From Neopararhizobium haloflavum (GTDB lineage: Bacteria; Pseudomonadota; Alphaproteobacteria; Rhizobiales; Rhizobiaceae), in the NCBI RefSeq assembly GCF_002750855.1, contig NZ_NWUC01000004.1, positions 301,948 to 365,947 on the forward strand: a DNA stretch of 64,000 bases, in the 5' to 3' direction. Within the stretch, counting starts at the first letter, position 1, and every line of letters starts with the position of its first letter. The position numbers and the translations under genes are program-made. The notes under the pieces are model-generated. The model made no database searches. It was not told the DNA's origin and worked only from the letters and a program-made list of their open reading frames with translations. Below, piece after piece: positions 37,662 to 45,092 of this stretch.

Positions 37662-38390
37662 GTGAAACCGTTCTTCGCCATCGTCACCGGATTTGTCGTC
37701 TCGTTCGCCATGTTCGCAGGGGGTGGCGGACTGGCCGCCTATTACCTCGCGGCCGAACCGGTTCGGGATATCGAGCAGAGGCAGGACGTCGCTGCGATGT
37801 GGAGCGCGGACCCCAAGCGCGTCGACCCGAGCGAACAGGATTTCGAGCGCATCGAGACGGCCGCTGCGCCAGCCGACGACACGCAGGATGAGGAAGTTCT
37901 CGTCGCCATGGCCGATCCGCAATCGGCGAACGACGCGACCGCTACGGCGAGCGAGCCGACGACGCCCGACCAACTGACGATGGCCGCAGCAGCCGGCGAG
38001 ATGGACGAGACCAAAGATCAGCAGCCGGCGGCGACGAAGCCGGAGCCGCAAGCCAATCGCCTGCCGGCCGCACATGTTGCCTGGTGCGAGGACCGCTTCC
38101 GCTCTTATCGCCGGGAGACCAACAGCTACCGGCCCTATAGCGGCGGCACCAAGCCCTGCGTCTCGCCCTTTCTCGAGGGCCAGCAGGCAGCGCGGAGCAG
38201 CGCCCCCGCTCCAACCGAAGAGCGCGAAACCGCAGCACAGCCCCTTGCCTATGCCGCTCAGGATGCCGCGCCGCGTCAGCGCGTGACGATGGAGCACGTG
38301 CAGGATTGCTTCAATCGCTACCGGTCCTACCGCATGGAAGACAACACCTACCAGCCCTACGGCGGCGGCCCGCGCCAGCAGTGCCAGTAA
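37662..38390 (+). CDS. BA14K-type protein with two Cys-framed repeats, membrane-anchored
   Basis: About 242 residues. One N-terminal membrane segment (PFFAIVTGFVVSFAMFAGGGGLAAYYLA), then an acidic disordered stretch, then two copies of a Cys-framed unit: CEDRFRSYRRETNSYRPY and CFNRYRSYRMEDNTYQPY, each ending with a second Cys. The pattern C..RYRSY....TY..Y matches the BA14K domain of rhizobia and Brucella, known as a surface lectin-like antigen. GTG 37662 follows GGGAAAAGGA. Its divergent neighbour is minC. Function in the envelope is inferred. Confidence 0.75.
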   Translation: MKPFFAIVTGFVVSFAMFAGGGGLAAYYLAAEPVRDIEQRQDVAAMWSADPKRVDPSEQDFERIETAAAPADDTQDEEVLVAMADPQSANDATATASEPTTPDQLTMAAAAGEMDETKDQQPAATKPEPQANRLPAAHVAWCEDRFRSYRRETNSYRPYSGGTKPCVSPFLEGQQAARSSAPAPTEERETAAQPLAYAAQDAAPRQRVTMEHVQDCFNRYRSYRMEDNTYQPYGGGPRQQCQ

Positions 38391-38416
38391 GGCGCGGGGC
38401 GGCGACGTTCGAGCTG

Positions 38417-38986
38417 TTGAAGGGGCTGTGCGCTGGCACGGCACTGCTTCTCGCTTCGAGCGCTCCCGCGCTGGCCTGGTCGACGGAGGAAGCGACACTG
38501 ACCGTGGTTTTCTGGGTCGCGGCAGCGGGCTTCCGCTCCACCGAGAGCGCCTATGTTTTCACCGACACCGCCAACGCTTCCAATGACCAAGTCGCTCCAG
38601 ACATGATGCGAGCGGACAAGCGCCAAGGCTGCGTGGTCGCGATCGAGCGGACGGAAGCTGATCGAGGGGCGCCCGGAACAACCGTGAAAACGACGACCAC
38701 GGTCGACTGAACCGCCGTCCCCTTCAACGAAATCGAGGTCACGGAATTGCCGATCGCCGGCCAGAGAGACGGGGCCAGTTATCGCACGCTCACCATACCC
38801 GGCGACTTTGTGCATGAGCGCGTTGTATTGGAAACGGGCGTCGGGGAGATGGTCGTGCTCAAGGACCAGATGGTCGGCGGGATGAAAGCGAAGGGTGCCT
38901 ACGTTCCCGGAAAGCCAAGTGGCCACCTTCTTCAGCGCGAAGCACTCAAGTATCTACGGGAGAAATGCGCCACAAATGCCGCCTGA
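38417..38986 (+). pseudogene. Secreted hypothetical protein gene interrupted by an in-frame TGA
   Basis: A reading frame starting at TTG 38417 gives a signal peptide (MKGLCAGTALLLASSAPALA) and continues to a TGA at 38708-38710. The same frame resumes without a break (TAVPFNEIEVTELPIAG) and runs to 38986, with the same codon style on both sides. A Trp codon changed to TGA, or a sequencing error, explains it best. The product is not recognised. The start is weak. Confidence 0.45.
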
Positions 38987-39195
38987 TCCGCGCATCTGCC
39001 GGCGTTCTGGCCGTTCGCCGAGACTTTGTCGATGCGATATCGATCGAGAATTACTGACCGCATGCGTGGAACCGGCCGCAGACCGACCAGTAGCGCGACA
39101 TTCCGCTAAATCTTTGTTTTTAAATGCAACTTCGAGCGATGGCGGGCCATGCGGGATAGCGATGAGAACGATATCTACTCCATAGCCCTCTATTA

Positions 39196-39477
39196 CCCTC
39201 CCAAATAAGCGGTCGATCGGACGCTTCTTCATCCGTGACGGGTTGTTGGGGATGATCGCGACAGCGCCAGCCTTGGTGATGGCCTCGCGGAAGTGATTTG
39301 CGCCGTAGGCGGCATCGGCCAGCCGCCCGTCGGGCCGATCCTCACCGAGCAGGGCAGCAGCCTGGGGCGCATCGCCGCGCTGACCGGCGGTCAGGATGAT
39401 CCTGGCCGGGCAGTCAAGGCTGCGCACGGCCAGGTGGATCTTGGTGCTAAGGTCGCCGCGGGAGCGGACAATATACT
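39196..39477 (-). pseudogene. IS5-type transposase fragment
   Basis: On the minus strand the frame reads VRSRGDLSTKIHLAV, then RIILTAGQRGDAPQAAALL, then AIIPNNPSRMKKRPIDRLFG. This is the central and C-terminal part of an IS5-family (IS427-like) DDE transposase. Both ends are missing, so it cannot act. It marks a past insertion between the interrupted gene at 38417 and the LysR gene. Confidence 0.75.
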
Positions 39478-39563
39478 GAATTATCAGACATTTTTGCGCC
39501 TACTGCGTGTCGGTGGGCCTGCGCGATGGTCCTGTCGAAGGTCAGGTAGCGAACTCCTTGCCG

Positions 39564-40472
39564 CTACGCCTCCGGCTCGCGAGGGAACGCAGCCAGCACC
39601 GTGTCGATGAAGTGCCGCAGCTTGGGCGTCATCCGGCGATCCTGCGCATAGAGAAGATGCATAGGGCGGGAAGGCCCGTCGTAGTCGGCAAGAACCTGAA
39701 CCAAACGACCGGCTGCGATGTCGTCGCGCAGCGCAACCATTGGCCCGAGCGTCACTCCAAAGCCGACCAGCGCCGCATGGTGAAGGCCCTTCCAGTCATT
39801 CGCCCTCAACCTGCCATGGACGGGTATACGAAACAGCGTGCCTGCTTTCCGGAAAGTCCATTCACGCGCCATCGCCTGCGACCAGTAACTGAAGCCTAGG
39901 CATTCATGCCGGCTCAGATCGTCAGGTGTGGCGGGGACGCCGCGCTCTTCGAGATAGCCAGGTGCGGCGCAGGCAATCAATTTATAAGGGCTGAGCTCTC
40001 GCGCGCTAAGTGCGCTGGTTTCCGAAAGTGGACCGATACGGATCACGGCTTCGAAGCCGTCCTCGACCAGATCAACCAACCGATCTGACAAGACGACGTC
40101 CGCTTGTACTTCGGGGTTCTCCACAAGATATCGGGTGATGACCGGGAGGAGCGCATGGGTACCGAACGTCACGGGAGCATTGATCCGCAAGACGCCCCGC
40201 GCAACCTTGCGGACTTCGGTCGCCTCGGCTTCTGCGTCCTGGATATCGCCAAGGATCGTCCGGCAGCTTTCACAGTAGCGCTGACCGAATTCGGTCAGGC
40301 TCTGCCGCCGTGTGGTGCGGCTGATCAGGCGCAGGCCGAGGCGGCTTTCAAGAGCGGCAACATGCTTTGCCACCATCTGCGGCGATACTCCGAGGCTCTC
40401 AGCCGCTGCGGCGAAGGAGCCTAGTTCTGCCGCCTTGACGAAGGCGGCCATGCTTTCGAGCCGGTCAGGCAT
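39564..40472 (-). CDS. LysR-family transcriptional regulator
   Basis: A 302-residue regulator with an N-terminal helix-turn-helix (MAAFVKAAELGSFAAAAESLGVSPQMVAKHVAALESRLGLRLISRTTRRQSLTEFGQRY) and a periplasmic-binding-like effector domain (DVVLSDRLVDLVEDGFEAVIRIG, LIACAAPGYLEERG). This is the subgroup of one-helix PtxR/AaeR-like proteins. It is divergent from a YciI-family gene, and an inverted repeat lies between them, so it likely regulates that gene. The ligand is unknown. Confidence 0.92.
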   Translation of the reverse strand: MPDRLESMAAFVKAAELGSFAAAAESLGVSPQMVAKHVAALESRLGLRLISRTTRRQSLTEFGQRYCESCRTILGDIQDAEAEATEVRKVARGVLRINAPVTFGTHALLPVITRYLVENPEVQADVVLSDRLVDLVEDGFEAVIRIGPLSETSALSARELSPYKLIACAAPGYLEERGVPATPDDLSRHECLGFSYWSQAMAREWTFRKAGTLFRIPVHGRLRANDWKGLHHAALVGFGVTLGPMVALRDDIAAGRLVQVLADYDGPSRPMHLLYAQDRRMTPKLRHFIDTVLAAFPREPEA

Positions 40473-40487
40473 TCAACACCATTGGTT

Positions 40488-40506
40488 GTTTCTGTACGGT
40501 AGAAAC
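40488..40506. promoter_or_regulatory. Inverted repeat in the lysR-yciI intergenic region
   Basis: GTTTCT, seven bases, AGAAAC is a perfect inverted repeat of the T-N11-A type, 16 bases from the lysR start. It is a candidate LysR binding site. Confidence 0.5.
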
Positions 40507-40568
40507 TACGATTTATCATTACTGTTTGCCAATGTTAGTCGTGCCTTCGCAATAAAAGGACATCGATC

Positions 40569-40967
40569 ATGGCATTCTATATCGTCACCATGTCTCATCC
40601 CGACGGACCGGAATGGAACCGTCACGTCGCTGAACATGTCGAATATCTGCTGGAACTGGTCGAGAAGGAAAAGCTGAAGGCCTCCGGCCCGCTGAAGGGA
40701 TCGCCGTTGCGGTCAGGCTTTCTGATCATAGTCGCGAACAGCAGGACGGAGGTCGAAGCCCTGATCGAAGAAGATCCCTTCAGCCGGGAAAAACTGATCG
40801 TGTCGCTCTCCATTGAAGAATGGGATCCACTCTTCGGCGTCTTCGGCGAAGAATCCAGCAGAACTCTGCCGCCGGACCTCAATGCGATTGCCGAAAAACT
40901 TGGGTACGCCTGGGGTCGGCTCCCCGGTGCCGATCCACGCGACCCTGATCTAGGGCGGACAATGTGA
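40569..40967 (+). CDS. YciI-family protein
   Basis: A 132-residue protein of the dimeric alpha-beta barrel (YciI/YCII) fold: MAFYIVTMSHPDGPEWNRHVAEHVEYLLELVEKEKLKASGPL, then SGFLIIVANSRTEVEALIEEDPFSREKL and a longer than usual C-terminal tail. The invariant His of the family is present (HVAEHVEY). Family members act as small dehalogenase-like or muconolactone-isomerase-like enzymes, but most are unassigned. AAAGGA lies upstream of the ATG. Probably controlled by the divergent LysR. Confidence 0.85.
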   Translation: MAFYIVTMSHPDGPEWNRHVAEHVEYLLELVEKEKLKASGPLKGSPLRSGFLIIVANSRTEVEALIEEDPFSREKLIVSLSIEEWDPLFGVFGEESSRTLPPDLNAIAEKLGYAWGRLPGADPRDPDLGRTM

Positions 40968-40979
40968 TAGCGCGCTCAG

Positions 40980-41215
40980 CCCTGCTCGATCTGCAAAGTG
41001 CGGGCTGCAAGTTTGAAAGCAACGCCGCGCCGGCCTCGGTGGGCGCGACGGATCGAGTCAGCGCGCCAGAAGCCGCACTCCTAGGCGCTCCTCCAGTCAT
41101 CGCATCGCGTGGCGGAGTGTAGGAAGGGTGATACTCCGAGATCGGCCGCAGCAGTAGTAAAGCTCTGGCGGCGCACGACGGCGGCAAAAGCGGTCCGATC
41201 GTTGAGTGAGGTGCG
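40980..41215 (-). pseudogene. LysR-type regulator N-terminal remnant with frameshifts
   Basis: Reading the minus strand across frames gives DRTAFAAVVRRQSFTTAAADLGVSP, then LEERLGVRLLAR, then TRSVAPTEAGAALLSNLQPAL. Together they reproduce a LysR helix-turn-helix in the right order, broken by at least two frameshifts and stops. The effector domain is gone. Confidence 0.6.
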
Positions 41216-41310
41216 AGTCATTCCTAGCAGAAACCTTGCTCGATCAGGTCGTGGCCCCGGTGATCTACCGGATATTGTTCACCAAAACCGCTCCAGCTGC
41301 CTGGCGCCGA
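41206..41310 (+). pseudogene. TetR-type regulator C-terminal remnant
   Basis: The plus strand reads ETLLDQVVAPVIYRILFTKTAPAA, which resembles the end of TetR-family ligand domains (LLDQIVGPVYYRLLF). The N-terminal DNA-binding half is missing. The region up to the araC gene adds nothing recognisable. Confidence 0.4.
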
Positions 41311-41349
41311 TTACGGCGCAGGGCTTTTCCGCGCCAGCCTCGCGCGGGG

Positions 41350-42291
41350 CTAATGCGTGACGGCCAGCGCCTCAAGCTGCGTGGGCGCCATTAACGCGAA
41401 GGCCGAACGCATCTCGCGTGCTTCTTCGCCCGGGGAACGGCCAAAGAGCCGCCTGAACTCACGGTTAAACTGCGAAGCGCTTTCATAGCCCACCCGCGCC
41501 GCCGCCGCCGCTGCCGTCAGATTGTCACGGATCATCATCAGCCGCGCCTGATGCAGACGCACGGATTTGATGTACTGAATGGGCGAGGTCGCAGCGACCG
41601 CCTTGAAATGCGCGTGAAAGGCCGGGACGCTCAGCCCTGCCTCGCCCGCCAACGTCGCCACATCCAGCGACTGGCCGTAGTCGTTGTGGATGCGCCGCAG
41701 CGCCCGCGCGATGCGCCCGAAATTACCATGACTTGCCAAAGCTGCGCGGATGGCCCCGCCCTGCGGCCCAATCAGCACCCGAAAACACAGCTCGCGCATG
41801 ATTGCTGGCCCCAGTACCCGCGCCTCAAGCGGCGATTGCAGGGCGCGTAGCAGTCGCAAGGTGGTATCGGCCAGCGTGGCATCGAGCGGCGTCGAGAGGA
41901 TCCCCACGGGCGTGGCAGGCGGCACCGAGGCGCTCTGATCGACCTCGATCACCAGATCGGCCAGCGCCGTCATGTCGAGCCGGACCGATACGGCCAGCAG
42001 CGGCTCCTCCGGGCTCGCCTCGGTTTCGGTCGAAAACGGCAGCGGCACCGAGAGCACCAGATAATGCTGCGCATCATAATGATAGACCTGATCCGCCAGA
42101 TAGCCGCGTTTGTGGCCCTGACAGACGATGACGATGCTCGGCTCATAAAGCACCGGCGTGCGTCCCAAAGGGTGATCGGTGCGCATCAGCCGCACCCCGT
42201 CCAGCGCGGTTCTGGTGTGGCCCTCATGCGGGGCCAGTTGCTGAATCAGGGCGATCATCTCCTGCTGTAGCATTGGGTCGGGTGCATGCAT
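41350..42291 (-). CDS. AraC-family transcriptional regulator
   Basis: A 313-residue regulator with the AraC_N-type ligand domain (YEPSIVIVCQGHKRGYLADQVYHYDAQHYLVLSVPLPFSTE) and two C-terminal helix-turn-helices (LDVATLAGEAGLSVPAFHAHFKAVAATSPIQYIKSVRLHQARLMM, AARVGYESASQFNREFRRLFGRSPGEEAREMR). It is divergent from an SDR gene, and regulators of this kind commonly control such reductase genes. The 203-base space between them is AT-rich. Confidence 0.92.
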   Translation of the reverse strand: MHAPDPMLQQEMIALIQQLAPHEGHTRTALDGVRLMRTDHPLGRTPVLYEPSIVIVCQGHKRGYLADQVYHYDAQHYLVLSVPLPFSTETEASPEEPLLAVSVRLDMTALADLVIEVDQSASVPPATPVGILSTPLDATLADTTLRLLRALQSPLEARVLGPAIMRELCFRVLIGPQGGAIRAALASHGNFGRIARALRRIHNDYGQSLDVATLAGEAGLSVPAFHAHFKAVAATSPIQYIKSVRLHQARLMMIRDNLTAAAAAARVGYESASQFNREFRRLFGRSPGEEAREMRSAFALMAPTQLEALAVTH

Positions 42292-42494
42292 GCTGCACGG
42301 TCCTGAAAATTTAAGTTCAAGATGAACATGGCATATTATATGCGTTTCAATCTATGAATTTATGAATACCAAATAGGATTAGGCAATTATGAAATAGCCC
42401 TCGGCCTAGTCCGGCCTTCTATCGCTCCTTAGGTTCCCACCATCGCAACACCGACCCCAGGCGGGCGCATCGCAGTGAACGAACGGAGCCTTCC

Positions 42495-43349
42495 ATGCAA
42501 AACATCTCTCCCAAAAACATCTGGTTCATCACCGGGGCCGCACGCGGCATCGGCCTGTCGCTGGCCCGTCAGGTTCTGGCGCGGGGCGATGCCGTCGCCG
42601 CCACATCGCGCAATCTTGCCAGCCTGCGCAATGCGCTTGGCGAAGACAGCGCGCAGTTTCTGGCGCTCGCGGTCGATCTGGCCGATGATGCCAGCACCAA
42701 GGCCGCCATTGAGCGCACCATCGCCCATTTCGGCCGCATCGACCGCGTGGTGAACAACGCAGGCTACGGCCAGCAGGGCGCGATCGAGGCGCTGTCGGAT
42801 GCCGAGCTGCGGCGCAATTTCGACGTCAACGTCTTCGCCCCGCTCAACGTGCTGCGCCATGCGCTGCCGCATCTGCGCGCCGCCCGTAGCGGGCATATCT
42901 TCAACGTCGCATCCATCGTCGGCTTTCAGGGCGGTTATGCGGGTTGGGGCAGCTATGTCGCCAGCAAATTCGCGCTGGCCGGTCTGACCGAAAGCCTGCG
43001 CGCCGAGGTGGCAGAACTGGGGATCAAGGCCACGGTGGTTTACCCCGGCCCCGTCCGCACCGGCTTCCTGTCGAAGGACAGCCTCGTCGTCGCCGAACGC
43101 GCGATTGCCGATTATACCGAGGCGCAGGCCTCGCTCGACCTGCATCTGAATGCGCTGGATGGCAAGCAGGCTGGCGACCCGGAAAAGGTGGCGGCACTGA
43201 TTATTGAGGCCTCAAAGGTTGCCGAGCCGCCTTTGCACCTGTTTGCAGGCAAAATCGCCACCACGCTGGCTGATGAGAAGATGAACGCGGTGAAGACGGA
43301 TCTCGACGCCTGGCGCACAGCCTCGGATGCCACTGATTTTGAGGACTGA
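42495..43349 (+). CDS. SDR-family NAD(P)-dependent oxidoreductase
   Basis: A 284-residue classical short-chain dehydrogenase. The cofactor motif ITGAARGIG is at residues 13-21, NNAG near 92, the catalytic Ser in NVASIVGF and the YVASK pair near 154-158. The substrate loop and a C-terminal extension suggest a lipid- or steroid-like ketone, but this is not certain. The flavin reductase gene follows in the same direction, 62 bases on. Likely an AraC-regulated target. Confidence 0.9.
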   Translation: MQNISPKNIWFITGAARGIGLSLARQVLARGDAVAATSRNLASLRNALGEDSAQFLALAVDLADDASTKAAIERTIAHFGRIDRVVNNAGYGQQGAIEALSDAELRRNFDVNVFAPLNVLRHALPHLRAARSGHIFNVASIVGFQGGYAGWGSYVASKFALAGLTESLRAEVAELGIKATVVYPGPVRTGFLSKDSLVVAERAIADYTEAQASLDLHLNALDGKQAGDPEKVAALIIEASKVAEPPLHLFAGKIATTLADEKMNAVKTDLDAWRTASDATDFED

Positions 43350-43411
43350 ACCTCAAGCACCGGGCAGGCCCATCCTGTACCTGCCCGGGGCCAACCCTGT
43401 GAGAGCTTGCC

Positions 43412-43969
43412 ATGTTCGACGAAATCCCGCCAGAAAAAGCCTATCGCATTCTCGAATCCGGCCCCATCGTCATGGTCTCCACCCGCTCGCACGCGGGCAA
43501 GGCCAATCTGATGACCATGGGCTTCCACATGATGATCAGCCACGCGCCGCCGCTCGTCGGCGCGGTCATCGGGTCCTGGGATCACAGCCAGAAGGCCCTG
43601 CTGGAAACCGGCGAATGCGTGCTTGCGGTGCCGACCGTTGATCTGGCCGAGACGGTGGTCGATATCGGCAATTGCTCGGGCGATGAAATCGACAAGTTCG
43701 ATCATTTCGGCCTGACGCCCTTACCGGCGCAGACCGTGGGCGCGCCGCTCGTCACAGAATGCTGGGCCAATCTGGAATGCCGCATCGCCGATGATGGCTG
43801 GCTAAACCGCTATGACATGGTGGTGCTGGAAGTGCAGCGCATCTGGGCTGACACCAAGCGCCGCGAAAAGCGGCTGATCCACCATCAGGGTGACGGACGC
43901 TTCAGCGTCGATGGCGGAACCATCGATCTTGGTGAACGCATGGTCAAATGGCGCTATCTCATGGACTGA
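43412..43969 (+). CDS. Flavin reductase-like FMN-binding protein
   Basis: A 185-residue split-barrel flavoprotein. The motif GPIVMVSTRSHAGKANLMTMGFHMMISHAPPLVGAVIG is the FMN-binding start of the flavin reductase family, and ETGECVLAVPT and LECRIADDGWLNRYDMVVLEVQ follow. It may supply reduced FMN to a partner oxygenase or reduce a quinone-like substrate. It is transcribed with the SDR gene. Confidence 0.9.
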   Translation: MFDEIPPEKAYRILESGPIVMVSTRSHAGKANLMTMGFHMMISHAPPLVGAVIGSWDHSQKALLETGECVLAVPTVDLAETVVDIGNCSGDEIDKFDHFGLTPLPAQTVGAPLVTECWANLECRIADDGWLNRYDMVVLEVQRIWADTKRREKRLIHHQGDGRFSVDGGTIDLGERMVKWRYLMD

Positions 43970-44016
43970 TCCCGCGGACAGAGATAGCGGAGCCGATACT
44001 GCGGCTCAGCGAGGTA

Positions 44017-44170
44017 TCAGTTCCGCCGCCAGGACTGGACATCCATCCCGCCAAACAACATCGGCATCGGCAGTTGAAAGATAAAATACGGATTGATGAC
44101 CGGCAGTACTCTGGCTGCATCAAGCCGCGCCCGGTGATCCTCGGACAGATGCAGCGAAAGCGCCGCGAAG
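44017..44170 (-). pseudogene. C-terminal remnant, possibly of an aldo/keto reductase
   Basis: The minus strand reads ALSLHLSEDHRARLDAARVLPVINPYFIFQLPMPMLFGG and ends at a stop. The pattern of a helix with RLDAAS followed by PYFIF resembles the end of some aldo/keto reductases. The rest of the gene is absent. The identification is tentative. Confidence 0.35.
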
Positions 44171-44459
44171 TTCGCCGTTAACTGTGCAGGCCGGCTCGCG
44201 CCTAAGGACCGCCACGGAAGCGCTACGGCAGAAATGCGTGAGAGGCCTGCGCGTCACCGAGATTTCGCCTGGCTTCATAGATACGGGTTTTGCAGATGCG
44301 GCCATCGACGATCCTGCCGTCAAGGCAGCCATACTGAAGCGGAAGGAGGAAATGGCCGTCTCTCCTGACGCCATCGCACGGGCCATCGCCTTTGCCGTCG
44401 AGCAGCCCGACGATGTCGAGATCGGCAGCATCGTCGTGCGTCCTACTGCTCAGGATTGA
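44165..44459 (+). pseudogene. SDR-family dehydrogenase remnant (C-terminal part, frameshifted)
   Basis: AKFAV near 44172 and then, in a shifted frame, TATEALRQKCVRGLRVTEISPGFIDTGFADAAIDDPAVKAAILKRKEEMAVSPDAIARAIAFAVEQPDDVEIGSIVVRPTAQD. This matches the second half of a YdfG-type SDR. The Rossmann half is missing and the two pieces are out of register. Confidence 0.65.
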
Positions 44460-44522
44460 GAAGCGCCAACAGGAACGCCGGCACCGACCTTACGAAATCG
44501 GCGTATCGTGCAGCAGTCGTGC

Positions 44523-44966
44523 TCAGCCGGCGTCGTGCACATGCAATGTGGGGGAATCCGGATTTGCCGGCAGCAGCGTATCGAGGGTCACCTCGCCGAA
44601 CCGCCTGACGAACAGCGCTTCCGCCTGCGCCATCGTCTCGGAGAGGGCGGCGTTGACGTTCTTTTGAATCATACAATCCGTACGCTCGCTGCGATTACCT
44701 ATGGCGAACAGGGTCGGGCAATTGAGCGCCTGATAGACATCCAGCAATGTGATCTCCGCCAGCGGACGCGCCAGCCGCCAGCCACCACCATGGCCTTTGC
44801 CTGAATGGACATGGCCTGCCTCGCGTAACCCCGCCATCGTCCTGCGGAACACCGCCGGATTGGTTCCCATGCTCTTGGCGAGCATCTCGGAGGTCAGCGG
44901 CTCGTCGACCTGCCCCATGTGGAGCAGGACGTGCAGCACGTCGGAAAGCCTTGTGTCCTTGTTCAT
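44523..44966 (-). CDS. Rrf2-family transcriptional regulator
   Basis: A 147-residue winged-helix regulator: RLSDVLHVLLHMGQVDEPLTSEMLAKSMGTNPAVFRRTMAGLREAGHVHSGKGHGGGWRLARPLAEITLLDVYQALN. It has two cysteines (NCPTLF, TDCMIQK) rather than the three-Cys cluster of IscR and NsrR, so it may sense oxidants or electrophiles through a thiol pair. It is divergent from an MFS/redox operon with two matching operators between. Confidence 0.88.
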   Translation of the reverse strand: MNKDTRLSDVLHVLLHMGQVDEPLTSEMLAKSMGTNPAVFRRTMAGLREAGHVHSGKGHGGGWRLARPLAEITLLDVYQALNCPTLFAIGNRSERTDCMIQKNVNAALSETMAQAEALFVRRFGEVTLDTLLPANPDSPTLHVHDAG

Positions 44967-45021
44967 CCGTATTTCCGTTTGCGAGCTTTCAGGCCGCAGA
45001 CCGGCCTGATCCGGAGTTCAT

Positions 45022-45038
45022 GTATCTGTTCTTGATAC
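45022..45038. promoter_or_regulatory. Rrf2 operator, distal copy
   Basis: GTATC, seven bases, GATAC; flanking A/T bases extend the match with one mismatch. Same pattern as the copy 38 bases to the right. Confidence 0.65.
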
Positions 45039-45057
45039 GTAAGGCGGCACTGGTTAT

Positions 45058-45078
45058 ATGTATCTTCGTCTGATACAT
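45058..45078. promoter_or_regulatory. Rrf2 operator, proximal copy
   Basis: ATGTATC, seven bases, GATACAT is a perfect palindrome, ending 14 bases before the MFS start codon. The two copies are almost four DNA turns apart, which suits cooperative binding by two Rrf2 dimers. Confidence 0.7.
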
Positions 45079-45092
45079 GATCCGGTGCCCAA

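Noticed and set aside
38708-38710. Selenocysteine at the in-frame TGA
   Set aside because: No SECIS-like hairpin directly after it and no similarity to selenoproteins; nonsense mutation is simpler.
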